In this document: piece by piece, positions 30,842 through 40,879 of the stretch
Position numbering within the stretch: position 1 is the stretch's first letter
Layout: each line of letters opens with the position of its first letter
Source: Planotetraspora kaengkrachanensis
Lineage (GTDB): Bacteria > Actinomycetota > Actinomycetes > Streptosporangiales > Streptosporangiaceae
Assembly: GCF_016862895.1 (NCBI RefSeq)
Contig: NZ_BONV01000025.1
Location: 62,001 to 126,000 of the forward strand
DNA length: 64,000 nucleotides
Direction of reading: 5' to 3'
Made by a program: the position numbers and the translations under genes
Notes under the pieces: model-generated
The model's input: the letters and a program-made list of their open reading frames with translations, nothing else
Database searches by the model: none
Told to the model about the DNA's origin: nothing

Positions 30842-32572
30842 TCACTGACGTGGCGGCTGCGGCTCACGAAGGAGGCCGTGGAGGCGGCGCGTGAGACGCC
30901 CGATGCCACGGGCGCGCTTGAGCGCGTTCACCTGCTTCTTGAGGCTACCGATCTCGCGGCGGAACTCGACCGCGGTGGAACGCCACCGCTTCGACTCGTC
31001 CCGCCACTCTGCGACCTTGCTCTTGAGCAGCTCGTTTTCCTTGATGAGGCGCTGCGCCTCCGCGTTGGAGGGATTGGACACCTCGCCCCGTGCGCGGTAG
31101 GCGGTCCGGCGTTCGACCGGGCGCTTCGCCTCGGCGGTCGGCAGGAATTCGAAGGTCTCCCTGAACACCTGCATCGACCCGAAGACGTCGCCCACGATCG
31201 CGTCGAGGTCCTCGCCCTCCCTCGCCATCATCCGGGCGCGGGCGAAGGCGGCGGTGCGCTCGAGGCGGGCCATGACGCCCCCCTCCAGCAACCCGGACAG
31301 CAGCACCGACAGCAGGCCGAGCGGGCGCTCCACCATCAAGTGGAGCAGCTCGGCCAGGGTGTCCTCGCCGGGGACCCAGCCCGCGGGCAGGCGAAGGACA
31401 TACGGCGCCCGGCCGGAGCGTCCGCCGATCTGCACCCTCGAGTCGTAGGCGTAGTGGCCACGGATGAGCATCAGGTCGAGGCGGGGATCCTTGAGCGGCG
31501 AACGGCGCTCGGGTTCACGATCGAGCTCCTCCCACGGGCCCAGCAGGACCACCGACACGTCCGGAACCGTGCTCCCGAGGATGCCGTCGACGGAGGCGCG
31601 GACGTCCTCGTAGGAGGCGTCGGTCGCGTCGATCTCCACCTCGACGTACGGCACGTCCCACTGCCGGTTCGGATGGGTTCGCAACCACCGGTAGTGCGGG
31701 ACACGGTCGACGATGAACGCCTGACTGACCCGGCTGATCGAGGTGCCCTCGCGCATCCGCATCGTCGGCCCCAGGTGGTAGCCGATGGACCGGGGCTCGG
31801 GGATGAAGACCGCTCCGGCCTCGAAGAGGCGGTAGCCCATCTCGGTGTCCTGGCCGAGGATCAGCCCCTCGTCCATGGGACCGGCCGCCTTGATCAACCT
31901 GGCGTTGACCGACGTGGAGCCCCCGACGTGCAGCCGGAACGCGCCGTGGTCGGAGGACCGGAGTTTGTCGGTGCTGTCGACGAGTTTCACGATCCACGCG
32001 TGCGGCTCGGTGGGCTCGAACAACTTCGCCCGGTCGTCGATCGCGATCACGTCCGCCGGGACCGGCAGCTCCACCGTCGTGAACCGCAGGTAGCTGGTGA
32101 CCGACAGGTACGGCGCGAGGTGGTGCCAGCGCATGTGCGCCTCGATCGCCACCCGGTCCAGCACCACGTCGGAGTCGAGCCAGTGGATGACGTCGCCCGT
32201 GGCGGCCCGCAGACCCGCGTTGCGCGCGTTGGCCCTGCCCGGGGTCGCACAGACGATCAACCGGGTGTTCGGATGGCGGATCTCCGGCAGGCGAAGCGGC
32301 GGCTCGCTGCCGTTGTCGACGACGATGACCTCGATCAGGTGCGCCGGGTAGCTCTGGTCGGCCAGGCCCGCCAGCGTCAGGTCGAGCTTCTCGTGACCGT
32401 TGTAGGCGGGAACGATCACGCTCACCCGCATGCTGGGCGTCCACTCACCGATCTCGGGCGGCGTGAGGGCCGAGTAGTCGTTCCAGCGGACCCTGGGAAT
32501 CGCAGGAGTCGCATTCGACGCCGCAGCCGGGCTCATGGCCGGCTCGCCGGGAGGTAGCGGGGGGCGATTCAC
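30842..32572 (-). CDS. GT2 family glycosyltransferase with C-terminal coiled coil (paralogue 2)
   Basis: A 576-residue protein closely resembling the 25077-26819 gene from end to end: the GT-A domain starts MRVSVIVPAYNGHEKLDL, keeps HWLDSDVVLDRVAIEAHMRW, and ends in a coiled coil (RLIKENELLKSKVAEWRDE) and basic tail. The GTG at 32572 overlaps the stop of the short remnant gene by GTGA and has GGAGGG upstream, exactly as in paralogue 1, so it was preferred to the longer frame. The N-terminal GT part is most conserved; the middle domain has drifted, suggesting changed acceptor specificity. It converges on the PP-loop gene. Confidence 0.88.
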   Translation of the reverse strand: MNRPPLPPGEPAMSPAAASNATPAIPRVRWNDYSALTPPEIGEWTPSMRVSVIVPAYNGHEKLDLTLAGLADQSYPAHLIEVIVVDNGSEPPLRLPEIRHPNTRLIVCATPGRANARNAGLRAATGDVIHWLDSDVVLDRVAIEAHMRWHHLAPYLSVTSYLRFTTVELPVPADVIAIDDRAKLFEPTEPHAWIVKLVDSTDKLRSSDHGAFRLHVGGSTSVNARLIKAAGPMDEGLILGQDTEMGYRLFEAGAVFIPEPRSIGYHLGPTMRMREGTSISRVSQAFIVDRVPHYRWLRTHPNRQWDVPYVEVEIDATDASYEDVRASVDGILGSTVPDVSVVLLGPWEELDREPERRSPLKDPRLDLMLIRGHYAYDSRVQIGGRSGRAPYVLRLPAGWVPGEDTLAELLHLMVERPLGLLSVLLSGLLEGGVMARLERTAAFARARMMAREGEDLDAIVGDVFGSMQVFRETFEFLPTAEAKRPVERRTAYRARGEVSNPSNAEAQRLIKENELLKSKVAEWRDESKRWRSTAVEFRREIGSLKKQVNALKRARGIGRLTRRLHGLLREPQPPRQ

Positions 32573-32712
32573 GAACCCTCCAGGATTCGAGTCGGGCGGA
32601 TACCGCGTAGCCGATCGGCCGAGCACCGGTCCCGGGCGGCCTGTGCGACCCCGGCTTCCGCGACCGCCGTCTCCGCGCTCCACGCGCGGAGGAAGCCCAT
32701 GGGGCCGGTCAT
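32569..32712 (-). pseudogene. Collapsed glycosyltransferase: internally deleted 47-residue remnant, possibly kept as a coupling leader
   Basis: The first residues (MTGPMGFLRAWSAETAVAEA) align with the start of the 362-residue glycosyltransferase (MISPKGFVRAPSADMAEA), and the last ten (IRPTRILEGS) align with its end (FRPTRILEGS). Everything between, about 945 bp including the catalytic domain, is missing. Ribosome site, upstream 17-bp box and the GTGA overlap with the next gene are all preserved. It is either decay in progress or a short ORF retained because it feeds ribosomes to paralogue 2. Confidence 0.8.
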
Positions 32713-32752
32713 GCCACCTCCACTGTGCACCACTGTCGAAATGCGGCTAACG

Positions 32753-32769
32753 AGAACCGCATTCTGGCA
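32753..32769 (-). promoter_or_regulatory. Second copy of the 17-bp upstream box
   Basis: Identical to 27943-27959 and placed 41 bp upstream of the remnant gene start. It presumably drives or regulates the remnant plus paralogue 2 unit. Confidence 0.5.
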
Positions 32770-32814
32770 CAGCACAGACAGAAAGCGCTCTTCGCCCCAT
32801 TTGTCAGCGAATTG

Positions 32815-34122
32815 CTACGGAGTGTCGTCTCCCTCGACGCGCATGACGCTGGCCACCGCGCGCACGATGTCGAGATCCTGGAGGTCTTCGATCGTCGCCG
32901 ACAGGGCGGCGTCATTGGCCCGATGGGTCACCAGGACGAGTTGGGCGTCGTCGCCCCTGCCCTCCTGCCGCACCGTCTGGATCGAGACGTCGTGGGTCGA
33001 GAAGACCTCGGCGACCTGGGCGAGCACACCGGGCTTGTCCGCCACGTCCAGGGAGACGTGGTAGCGCGTGATGGTGTCTCCCATCGGATGGACCTTCAGG
33101 TCGGCGTACGTCGACTCCTCGGGCCCGCGGGTCCCCGCGATGCGGTTGCGCGCGACCGCCACGATGTCACCGAGGACCGCGGAGGCCGTGGGAGCCCCGC
33201 CGGCGCCCGCGCCGTAGAACATCAGCCTGCCCGCGGACTGGGCCTCCACGAACACCGCGTTGTACGCCTCCCGGACGCCCGCGAGGGGATGCGTCCTCGG
33301 GATCATCGCGGGGTGCACCCGGACGCCGATCGAGCCGCCGTCGTCGGAGCGCGCGCAGATGGCCAGGAGCTTGATGACGTATCCCATGCCCTTGGCCGAG
33401 GCCACGTCGGCGGCGGTGATCTCCGTGATGCCCTCACGGTGCACGTCCGCGGCCGTCACGCGGCTGTGGAAGCCGATGCCCGCGAGGATGGCGGCCTTGG
33501 CCGCGGCGTCGAAGCCCTCCACGTCGGCGGTCGGGTCCGCCTCCGCGTACCCGAGCGCCTGGGCCTCCTCGAGGGCGTCGGTGAACGAGGCCCCCGTGGA
33601 GTCCATCTTGTCGAGGATGTAGTTGGTCGTGCCGTTCACGATGCCGAGCACACGGTGGACGTGGTCGCCGGCCATCGACTCGCGCAGCGGGCGCAGCAGC
33701 GGGATCGCCCCCGCGACGCTCGCCTCGAAGTACAGGTCGGCGCCGTTCTCCCTGGCCGCGGCGTGGATGGTCGCGCCGTCCTCGGCCAGCAGGGCCTTGT
33801 TGGCGGTCACCACGGACTTGCCGTGGGACATCGCGGCGAGGATCAGCGATCTGGCCGGCTCGATCCCGCCGATCACCTCGACGACGATGTCGACGTCGTC
33901 GCGGGTCACCAGCGCTTCGGCGTCGGTCGTGAGCAGCGCGGGGTCGATCTCCGTGTCCCGCCTGCGGCCCAGCCGCCGCACGGCGACGCCCGCCAGTTCC
34001 AGGGGGGCGCCGATCCGCGCGGCCAGGTCGTCGGCCTGCTCGCCCAGCAGCCGCACGACCTGCGATCCGACGACACCACAACCCAGCAGCGCCACCCTCA
34101 GCGCCGGTTTGCCGTCAGTCAC
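32815..34122 (-). CDS. hom: Homoserine dehydrogenase with ACT domain
   Basis: Reduces aspartate semialdehyde to homoserine, the branch point to threonine and methionine. The 435-residue product has the nucleotide-binding loop VALLGCGVVGSQVV at the N-terminus, the catalytic region GIVNGTTNYIL, and a C-terminal ACT domain (SLDVADKPGVLAQVAEVF) that confers threonine feedback control. The start is a GTG at 34122 with GAGGAGG upstream. It lies 45 bp downstream of lysA. Its usual partner thrC is 8.2 kb away behind the glycan island. Confidence 0.96.
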   Translation of the reverse strand: MTDGKPALRVALLGCGVVGSQVVRLLGEQADDLAARIGAPLELAGVAVRRLGRRRDTEIDPALLTTDAEALVTRDDVDIVVEVIGGIEPARSLILAAMSHGKSVVTANKALLAEDGATIHAAARENGADLYFEASVAGAIPLLRPLRESMAGDHVHRVLGIVNGTTNYILDKMDSTGASFTDALEEAQALGYAEADPTADVEGFDAAAKAAILAGIGFHSRVTAADVHREGITEITAADVASAKGMGYVIKLLAICARSDDGGSIGVRVHPAMIPRTHPLAGVREAYNAVFVEAQSAGRLMFYGAGAGGAPTASAVLGDIVAVARNRIAGTRGPEESTYADLKVHPMGDTITRYHVSLDVADKPGVLAQVAEVFSTHDVSIQTVRQEGRGDDAQLVLVTHRANDAALSATIEDLQDLDIVRAVASVMRVEGDDTP

Positions 34123-34167
34123 GAGCCCTCCTCGTCTCGCCGCCGCGTGGTCCCGCGCCGATTCCGG

Positions 34168-35550
34168 TCACAGCTGCCCCCGCAACAGATCTTCCTCGGT
34201 CTCCCCGCGCACGATCACACGGGACCGGCCCCCCGACACCGCGACCACCGCGGGCTTCGGTAGGTAGTTGTAGTTGTTCGCGAGCGAGCGGCAGTAGGCG
34301 CCGGTGGCCGCCACCGCGACCAGGTCGCCCGGCGCGATGTCCTGAGGCATCCACAGGTCACGGACGATCATGTCGCCGCTCTCGCAGTGCTTGCCGACCA
34401 GGCGGGACAACATCGGCCCGGCCGCGGTGCCGCGCGAGGCGAGGACGGCCGTGTAGTCCGCGCCGTAGAGCGCCGTCCTGATGTTGTCGCTCATTCCGCC
34501 GTCGACGCTGACGTAGGTGCGCAGCCCCTCGACGTCCTTGACCGTGCCGACCTCGTAGAGCGTCACACCGGCGAGGCCGGCGATCGCGCGGCCAGGCTCG
34601 ACCGTCAACCTGGGCACGGGCAGCCCCGCCGCCTGGCAGGTCTTGCTGACGATCTCCTGCAGGCTGTCGGCGATGACCTTGATGTCCGGCGCCTCGTCGC
34701 CCTCGACGTAGGGGATGCCGTAGCCGCCGCCCAGGTCGAGCTCCGGCAGGATCACTCCGTGCTCGTCCCTGATGTCGACGAGCAAGGCGGCCAGGCGCCG
34801 GGCCGCGACCTCGAAACCCGCGGTGTCGGTGATCTGCGATCCGATGTGCGAGTGCAGGCCGACGAGCTCGAGCTGCGGCAGGGCGAGGATGCGCCGGACG
34901 GCCTCCGCGGCCGCCCCGCTGCTCAGCGACAGGCCGAACTTCTGGTCGTCGTGTGCGGTCGCGATGAACTCGTGGGTGTGCGCCTCCACGCCCACCGTCA
35001 CCCGGATCATGGCCTTGGGCCGCCGGCCGTGCCGTTCCGCGAGGTAGCCGAGCCGGGCGATCTCCTCGAAGGAGTCGACCACGATGTGGCCCACGCCCAC
35101 CTCGACGGCGCGATCGAGCTCGGCGAGCGACTTGTTGTTGCCGTGCATCGTGATGCGCTCGGGCGGGAACCCGACGCTGAGCGCGACCGCGAGCTCGCCG
35201 GCGCTGCACACGTCGAGGCCCAGGCCCTCCTGGTCGATCCAGCGCGCGACCTCGCGGCACAGGAACGCCTTGCCCGCGTAGTGGACGTCGCCGTCGTGGA
35301 AGGCGGCCCTGTGGTCGCGGCAACGGGAGCGGAAATCCTCTTCGTCGATCACGTAGAGAGGCGTGCCGTACTCTTTCGCCAGGTCCCGGACGTCCACACC
35401 GCCGATCGTGATCACACCGCCGGTGCGGCCGGACGTTCGCGGCCAGATCGCGGGGTCGAGGGCGTTGAGGTCGGCCGGCGCGTGCGGAGGACGCTCCTCA
35501 GGCAGCACCTCGGCATGCCTGTCACCGGCGGGATGGGCGAATCGACTCAC
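34168..35550 (-). CDS. lysA: Diaminopimelate decarboxylase
   Basis: PLP enzyme making L-lysine from meso-diaminopimelate. The product of 460 residues (GTG at 35550, [12 protein letters not shown]) has the PLP lysine Lys94 in [14 protein letters not shown], the histidine/glycine region [12 protein letters not shown] and the second-substrate motif [15 protein letters not shown]. The further open frame upstream of the GTG has no family similarity. It is followed by hom and preceded by the NrtL-type gene, so all three may be one transcript. Confidence 0.96.
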   Translation of the reverse strand: MSRFAHPAGDRHAEVLPEERPPHAPADLNALDPAIWPRTSGRTGGVITIGGVDVRDLAKEYGTPLYVIDEEDFRSRCRDHRAAFHDGDVHYAGKAFLCREVARWIDQEGLGLDVCSAGELAVALSVGFPPERITMHGNNKSLAELDRAVEVGVGHIVVDSFEEIARLGYLAERHGRRPKAMIRVTVGVEAHTHEFIATAHDDQKFGLSLSSGAAAEAVRRILALPQLELVGLHSHIGSQITDTAGFEVAARRLAALLVDIRDEHGVILPELDLGGGYGIPYVEGDEAPDIKVIADSLQEIVSKTCQAAGLPVPRLTVEPGRAIAGLAGVTLYEVGTVKDVEGLRTYVSVDGGMSDNIRTALYGADYTAVLASRGTAAGPMLSRLVGKHCESGDMIVRDLWMPQDIAPGDLVAVAATGAYCRSLANNYNYLPKPAVVAVSGGRSRVIVRGETEEDLLRGQL

Positions 35551-35637
35551 CCGAACGAGGCTATCCGACCCCGCCGCCCCTATGAGACGGGCGCCCATGT
35601 GGCGAGACAGACTCACGGGACGCTCCAGGAGCATCCA

Positions 35638-36321
35638 TCACAATTTGCTCGGCAGCTCACCGTAAAGATCCCGCAGGACGGCCTGGACGGCTCTCGCCAG
35701 CCAGAACCGGGCGGTGTGCACCTCTTCCGCGGGGCGGTCGCCGGCCGGGACGGCGGGAGCGTGTTCGTGCGCGTCGTGATAGGTCAGGGCCAGCCGCTCA
35801 CCATAGGCCTCCCACGCCGGCTCGCGGCCAGCCGTACGGCTGGGCAGTTCGGCGAGGACGCGCAGCACGGCCCGGTCCCGGGGATCGTCCAGCGCCTCGG
35901 GGCGGAAGCTCTCCCCGGGGACGCCCAGGTCACGGGCCCACCTCAGTACGGCGGCCGCGCGCGCGTGCGCGAACCGGACGACGAAGCCCGGGTTCTCCCA
36001 CGTCCTGGGGAGGTCCGGCAGACCGGGAAGGGGGATGCGCGGGATTCCCGGGGATCCGGCCGTCACGATCTCGCGGGCGATCTCACCGGGGACGGCCAGC
36101 ACGATCTCCAGGAAGGCGTTGGGCCGGATCCGCACACCGGCGACGCCGGCCTGCCCGCACAGCCGCTCGGCGATCTCCTCGGCGGCGTCCCGCGGCGGGC
36201 GTCCCCGGGCGGCCTTGAGCGCGGCCGCGGAGACGACGACGGCCTCGTGGTCCCACGACCCCTGAGGCACGGGCGGCGCCCCCAGAAGCGGGCCGAGCCG
36301 GGCGGGTGTCACGCCGCTCAC
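35638..36321 (-). CDS. nrtL: Stand-alone DALR anticodon-binding domain protein (ArgS-related, NrtL-like)
   Basis: A 227-residue protein with no HIGH or KMSKS synthetase motif. The C-terminal half (GFVVRFAHARAAAVLRWARDLG ... ARFWLARAVQAVLRDLYG) matches the DALR anticodon-binding helical bundle of arginyl-tRNA synthetase, and the N-terminal half resembles the small Arg-tRNA N-terminal domain. It is an ArgS without the catalytic core, in the position (upstream of lysA) where argS lies in other actinobacteria. The GTG at 36321 fits the conserved start VTPARL. Function unknown; tRNA binding or signalling is possible. Confidence 0.75.
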   Translation of the reverse strand: MSGVTPARLGPLLGAPPVPQGSWDHEAVVVSAAALKAARGRPPRDAAEEIAERLCGQAGVAGVRIRPNAFLEIVLAVPGEIAREIVTAGSPGIPRIPLPGLPDLPRTWENPGFVVRFAHARAAAVLRWARDLGVPGESFRPEALDDPRDRAVLRVLAELPSRTAGREPAWEAYGERLALTYHDAHEHAPAVPAGDRPAEEVHTARFWLARAVQAVLRDLYGELPSKL

Positions 36322-36417
36322 CCTAGGCCTCGTGAGTCGCCGCGGCACATTCCCGCGATCGCACCCGGTGATCATTCGAAAGCAGGTAAAAAGTTCCCCT
36401 TACCAGGAAGTAAGCAA

Positions 36418-36447
36418 TTACGGTCAGACGTTAAGCAGTGGTAGGTT
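36418..36447 (+). promoter_or_regulatory. Candidate treS promoter
   Basis: TTACGG (36418-36423), an 18-base spacer and TAGGTT (36442-36447) lie about 90 bp upstream of treS in an AT-rich stretch unusual for this genome. The fit to a housekeeping promoter is only moderate. Confidence 0.3.
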
Positions 36448-36539
36448 TGAGTCAAATAAGGCCAAACAAGACGGCGTGAGCTTCAAGGCTCGGGCGTGAT
36501 CTGGCCGCACGCCCCATTCTTTTCCTCAAGTGAGACCAG

Positions 36540-38321
<1,782 letters not shown>

Positions 38322-38389
38322 GCCGGTCGTCCCGAGGTTCCGGCGGTCCGTGCGGTTTCGGCGGGCCGCACGTTTTTCAGCGGTGCTGT

Positions 38390-38458
38390 GCGTTTTCGGC
38401 GGGCCGAGCGTTTTCGGCGGGCCGAGCGTTTTCGGCGGGCCGAGCGTTTTCAGCGGGC
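38390..38458. repeat. 18-bp tandem repeat array overlapping a stop codon
   Basis: GCGTTTTCGGCGGGCCGA occurs three times without change (38390-38407, 38408-38425, 38426-38443), followed by a partial fourth copy that runs into the stop codon of the minus-strand ABC permease at 38450. More degenerate units extend back to about 38350. It lies between convergent treS and the permease. Confidence 0.85.
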
Positions 38459-40711
38459 GGTGACGGGCACCTGTGCCCGCGCCGCCCGCCGCGCGGGGAT
38501 CAGGGCGACCAGCAGCGTCGCCCCGATCGCGACGAGCAGGGCCCCGGCGAGCATCCCCGGCGTGGGAGCCCGGCCGATTCCCGCCCCCACCCCGCTCCCG
38601 CGGCCCTCCAGGTCGATCAGGCCCTTCGACAGGAACGCGCCCGCGGCTCCGCCGAGCACCACACCGGCCATCGCGACGAGCCCGGTGCCCGTCACCAGGG
38701 TGGCCATGACCTGCCGCGGGGTCAGGCCCATCGCCTTCAGCACGGCCAGGTCGAGCAGGTGATCGCGCAGGCCGAGAGCGCTCGCCGTCAACAGGTTCGC
38801 CAGTCCGATCAGAGCCAGGACGGCGACCAGCGCCACGATGATGACGCGGATGACCGACAGCCGGTCGGCCGGGTTGACCGCCTGGTCCACTTCGAGTGCC
38901 TGCGACTGCAACCGCGCGCGCACCTCGGCGGCGTCGGCGCCCGGTCGCAGAACCAGGCTGTAGAACTGCGGCGGCCTGGCGTCCTTGGCCGCCAGGCTGT
39001 CGACGCCGAACGAGAGCACCTCGCCGTCCTGTTCCGGCTCGATCACCCTGCCGACGATCTTGACGATGAGCGGCGTGCCCCCGATGGTCATGCGGACCCG
39101 GTCGCCGATGCGCAGCCCGAGCAGGTCGAGCAGGCCCTGCCCGGCCACGGCCTCGCCGCGGTCCCGGAACATCCTGCCCTCCACCACCGGGAACGGGTAC
39201 GGGTCGGAGGACAGGCCGAGCGCGCGGGTGCGCACCGTCCTCGTCTGCCAGGGTACGAGGGCGTCCAGCTCCACCCCCGGATAGGCGGTCACGACGTCGG
39301 GGTCGGCCATCACGCGGACGAGCGCCTCGCTCGCCGTCAGGTCGCCCGGCCGTACGGACAGGGCTGCGGCCTGGCCCACCTGCTCCGGATGGCGGCTGAA
39401 CCCGTCGAGAGTGGCCCAGCAGCCCAGCCCGATCGTGATCATCATCATGGGGATGGCCACGCCGGTCAGCGTGAGGACGGCGGAAGCGGGACGGGTGAAG
39501 GCGTCCCTCGCCCCGAGGACCAGGGCGGGCGGGAGCCGTACGAGGAGGGCGACCCTGGCCAGCCGCGACAGGCGGCCGTGCGGAGGCGCCGCGGGGGCCG
39601 CGGGGATGGGCGGCGTCGCACCGCCCCGCCAGGCGGGCAGCCAGACCGCGACCAGCACCACCAGCGCCGTGCCCGCCGCGATCGCGACGAACGGGCCGGA
39701 CGACAGCGGCACGACCACGGTGTCGGAGAGCGCGTAGGCCGTGATGACGCGTCCGGCGACGAGTCCGAGCGCGATGCCGAGCAACCCCAGCGTGCCGTGC
39801 TCGGCGACGAGCATGCGGGTCACCTGTTCCCGGGTGAACCCGAGCGACTTCAGCGTGGCGATGTCGCGGAGCTGGGTGAGCACCCGGCCGCCGGTGGCGT
39901 TGGCGACGGCGAGGGCGGCGGCGACCAGCCCGGCCAGGCCGAACAGGGCGAGCAGCAGGCCGAGCAGCCGGTTGTCGAGCTCCATGGAGGCCCGGACCTC
40001 ACGCCAGGTGGAGACCCGCTGGACCTGGTTGCGCAGCGTGATGACGGCCTGCTGCACGACGATGTCGGTGTAGCCGGCGTCGGCCAGCCGAAGGCCCGTC
40101 ACGGTCTCGGTGCGGCCGGGCGCGGGTTCGACCATGGTGAGTGTCGAGGAGAGGGTCCAGGCGAGCCCCGGAGTCCACTCGGGATAGAAGCCCTGGTCGC
40201 CGCTCTCGGCCAGGCCCGCCACGGTCAGCGTGTGCGTGGCGCCGTTCAGTCCGGTGACGGGGAACGGGCTGCCGGGGTGGAGCCCCAGCGCTTTGGCGAA
40301 CGACTGCTCGACCACGACGCCGTCGGGGTGAAGCGCGTCGAGCCAGCGCCCTTCCCGCAGGAGCGGCCGGGCGACGGAGGGGAGGGCCGCCGTCGTCTCC
40401 TGGAGGGCGATCGGGACCTTCCTGCCGTGGTCCGCGAGCGTGGCCGGAGCGCTGCGGTAGGGCCCGGCGACGTCGGTGACCCCGCCCAGCGCCCGGAGCG
40501 CAGGGACGTTGGGTGCGCCCTTGGTGTGGATCCAGACGTGGGCGCCCCGGCCTCGCTCGAACAGCCCCCGCCACGGGTTGGTGCCGTCCTCGAGCAGGGT
40601 GGCCGCCGTGATGAGGGCGGTGACGATCCCCGCGACCGCGATGACGGTGAGCAGAGCCTGCCCCCGGCGCGCCCGGAGGTCGGCCCGCACCCACCTGACC
40701 TCAGCCCGCAC
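38450..40711 (-). CDS. ABC transporter permease, FtsX/MacB type
   Basis: A 753-residue membrane protein with two FtsX-like permease halves. An N-terminal helix (ALLTVIAVAGIVTALITAATL) leads to an extracytoplasmic domain; a three-helix block near residues 260-360 is followed by a second helix, extracytoplasmic domain and C-terminal three-helix block. This is the usual layout for exporters of antimicrobial peptides or lipids. The GTG at 40711 gives VRAEVRWVRADLRARRG; the longer frame upstream merely translates an 18-bp tandem repeat. It works with the ATPase at 40880-41638, probably under the PadR gene. Confidence 0.9.
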   Translation of the reverse strand: MRAEVRWVRADLRARRGQALLTVIAVAGIVTALITAATLLEDGTNPWRGLFERGRGAHVWIHTKGAPNVPALRALGGVTDVAGPYRSAPATLADHGRKVPIALQETTAALPSVARPLLREGRWLDALHPDGVVVEQSFAKALGLHPGSPFPVTGLNGATHTLTVAGLAESGDQGFYPEWTPGLAWTLSSTLTMVEPAPGRTETVTGLRLADAGYTDIVVQQAVITLRNQVQRVSTWREVRASMELDNRLLGLLLALFGLAGLVAAALAVANATGGRVLTQLRDIATLKSLGFTREQVTRMLVAEHGTLGLLGIALGLVAGRVITAYALSDTVVVPLSSGPFVAIAAGTALVVLVAVWLPAWRGGATPPIPAAPAAPPHGRLSRLARVALLVRLPPALVLGARDAFTRPASAVLTLTGVAIPMMMITIGLGCWATLDGFSRHPEQVGQAAALSVRPGDLTASEALVRVMADPDVVTAYPGVELDALVPWQTRTVRTRALGLSSDPYPFPVVEGRMFRDRGEAVAGQGLLDLLGLRIGDRVRMTIGGTPLIVKIVGRVIEPEQDGEVLSFGVDSLAAKDARPPQFYSLVLRPGADAAEVRARLQSQALEVDQAVNPADRLSVIRVIIVALVAVLALIGLANLLTASALGLRDHLLDLAVLKAMGLTPRQVMATLVTGTGLVAMAGVVLGGAAGAFLSKGLIDLEGRGSGVGAGIGRAPTPGMLAGALLVAIGATLLVALIPARRAARAQVPVTAR

Positions 40712-40756
40712 GCCCACCCCCGTGATCACGCCCACCCCCGTGACCACGCCCACTCC

Positions 40757-40873
40757 CGTGATCATGCACGGATTCGCGGAGCGCGGCCTGACCTGCGCCG
40801 ACCCATGCCGTGATCATGCACGGGCTCGTGATCATGCCGTCCGAGCTGCGGCGTCGCTGTTCGTGATCATGCA
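40757..40873 (-). repeat. TGCATGATCACG repeat element, inverted copy downstream of the ABC ATPase
   Basis: On the minus strand three TGCATGATCACG cores (40862-40873, 40809-40820, 40757-40768) are spaced 52-53 bp, with a near-core at 40827-40837. By hand alignment the reverse complement matches 41642-41758 at roughly 88% of positions. It starts seven bases from the ATPase stop codon. Short 18-bp repeats of related sequence continue to the permease start. Confidence 0.88.
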
Positions 40874-40879
40874 CGTTGC

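Noticed and set aside
30413-32557. 714-codon plus-strand frame opposite the GT2 gene
   Set aside because: Antisense to the glycosyltransferase with conserved motifs; no motif of its own.
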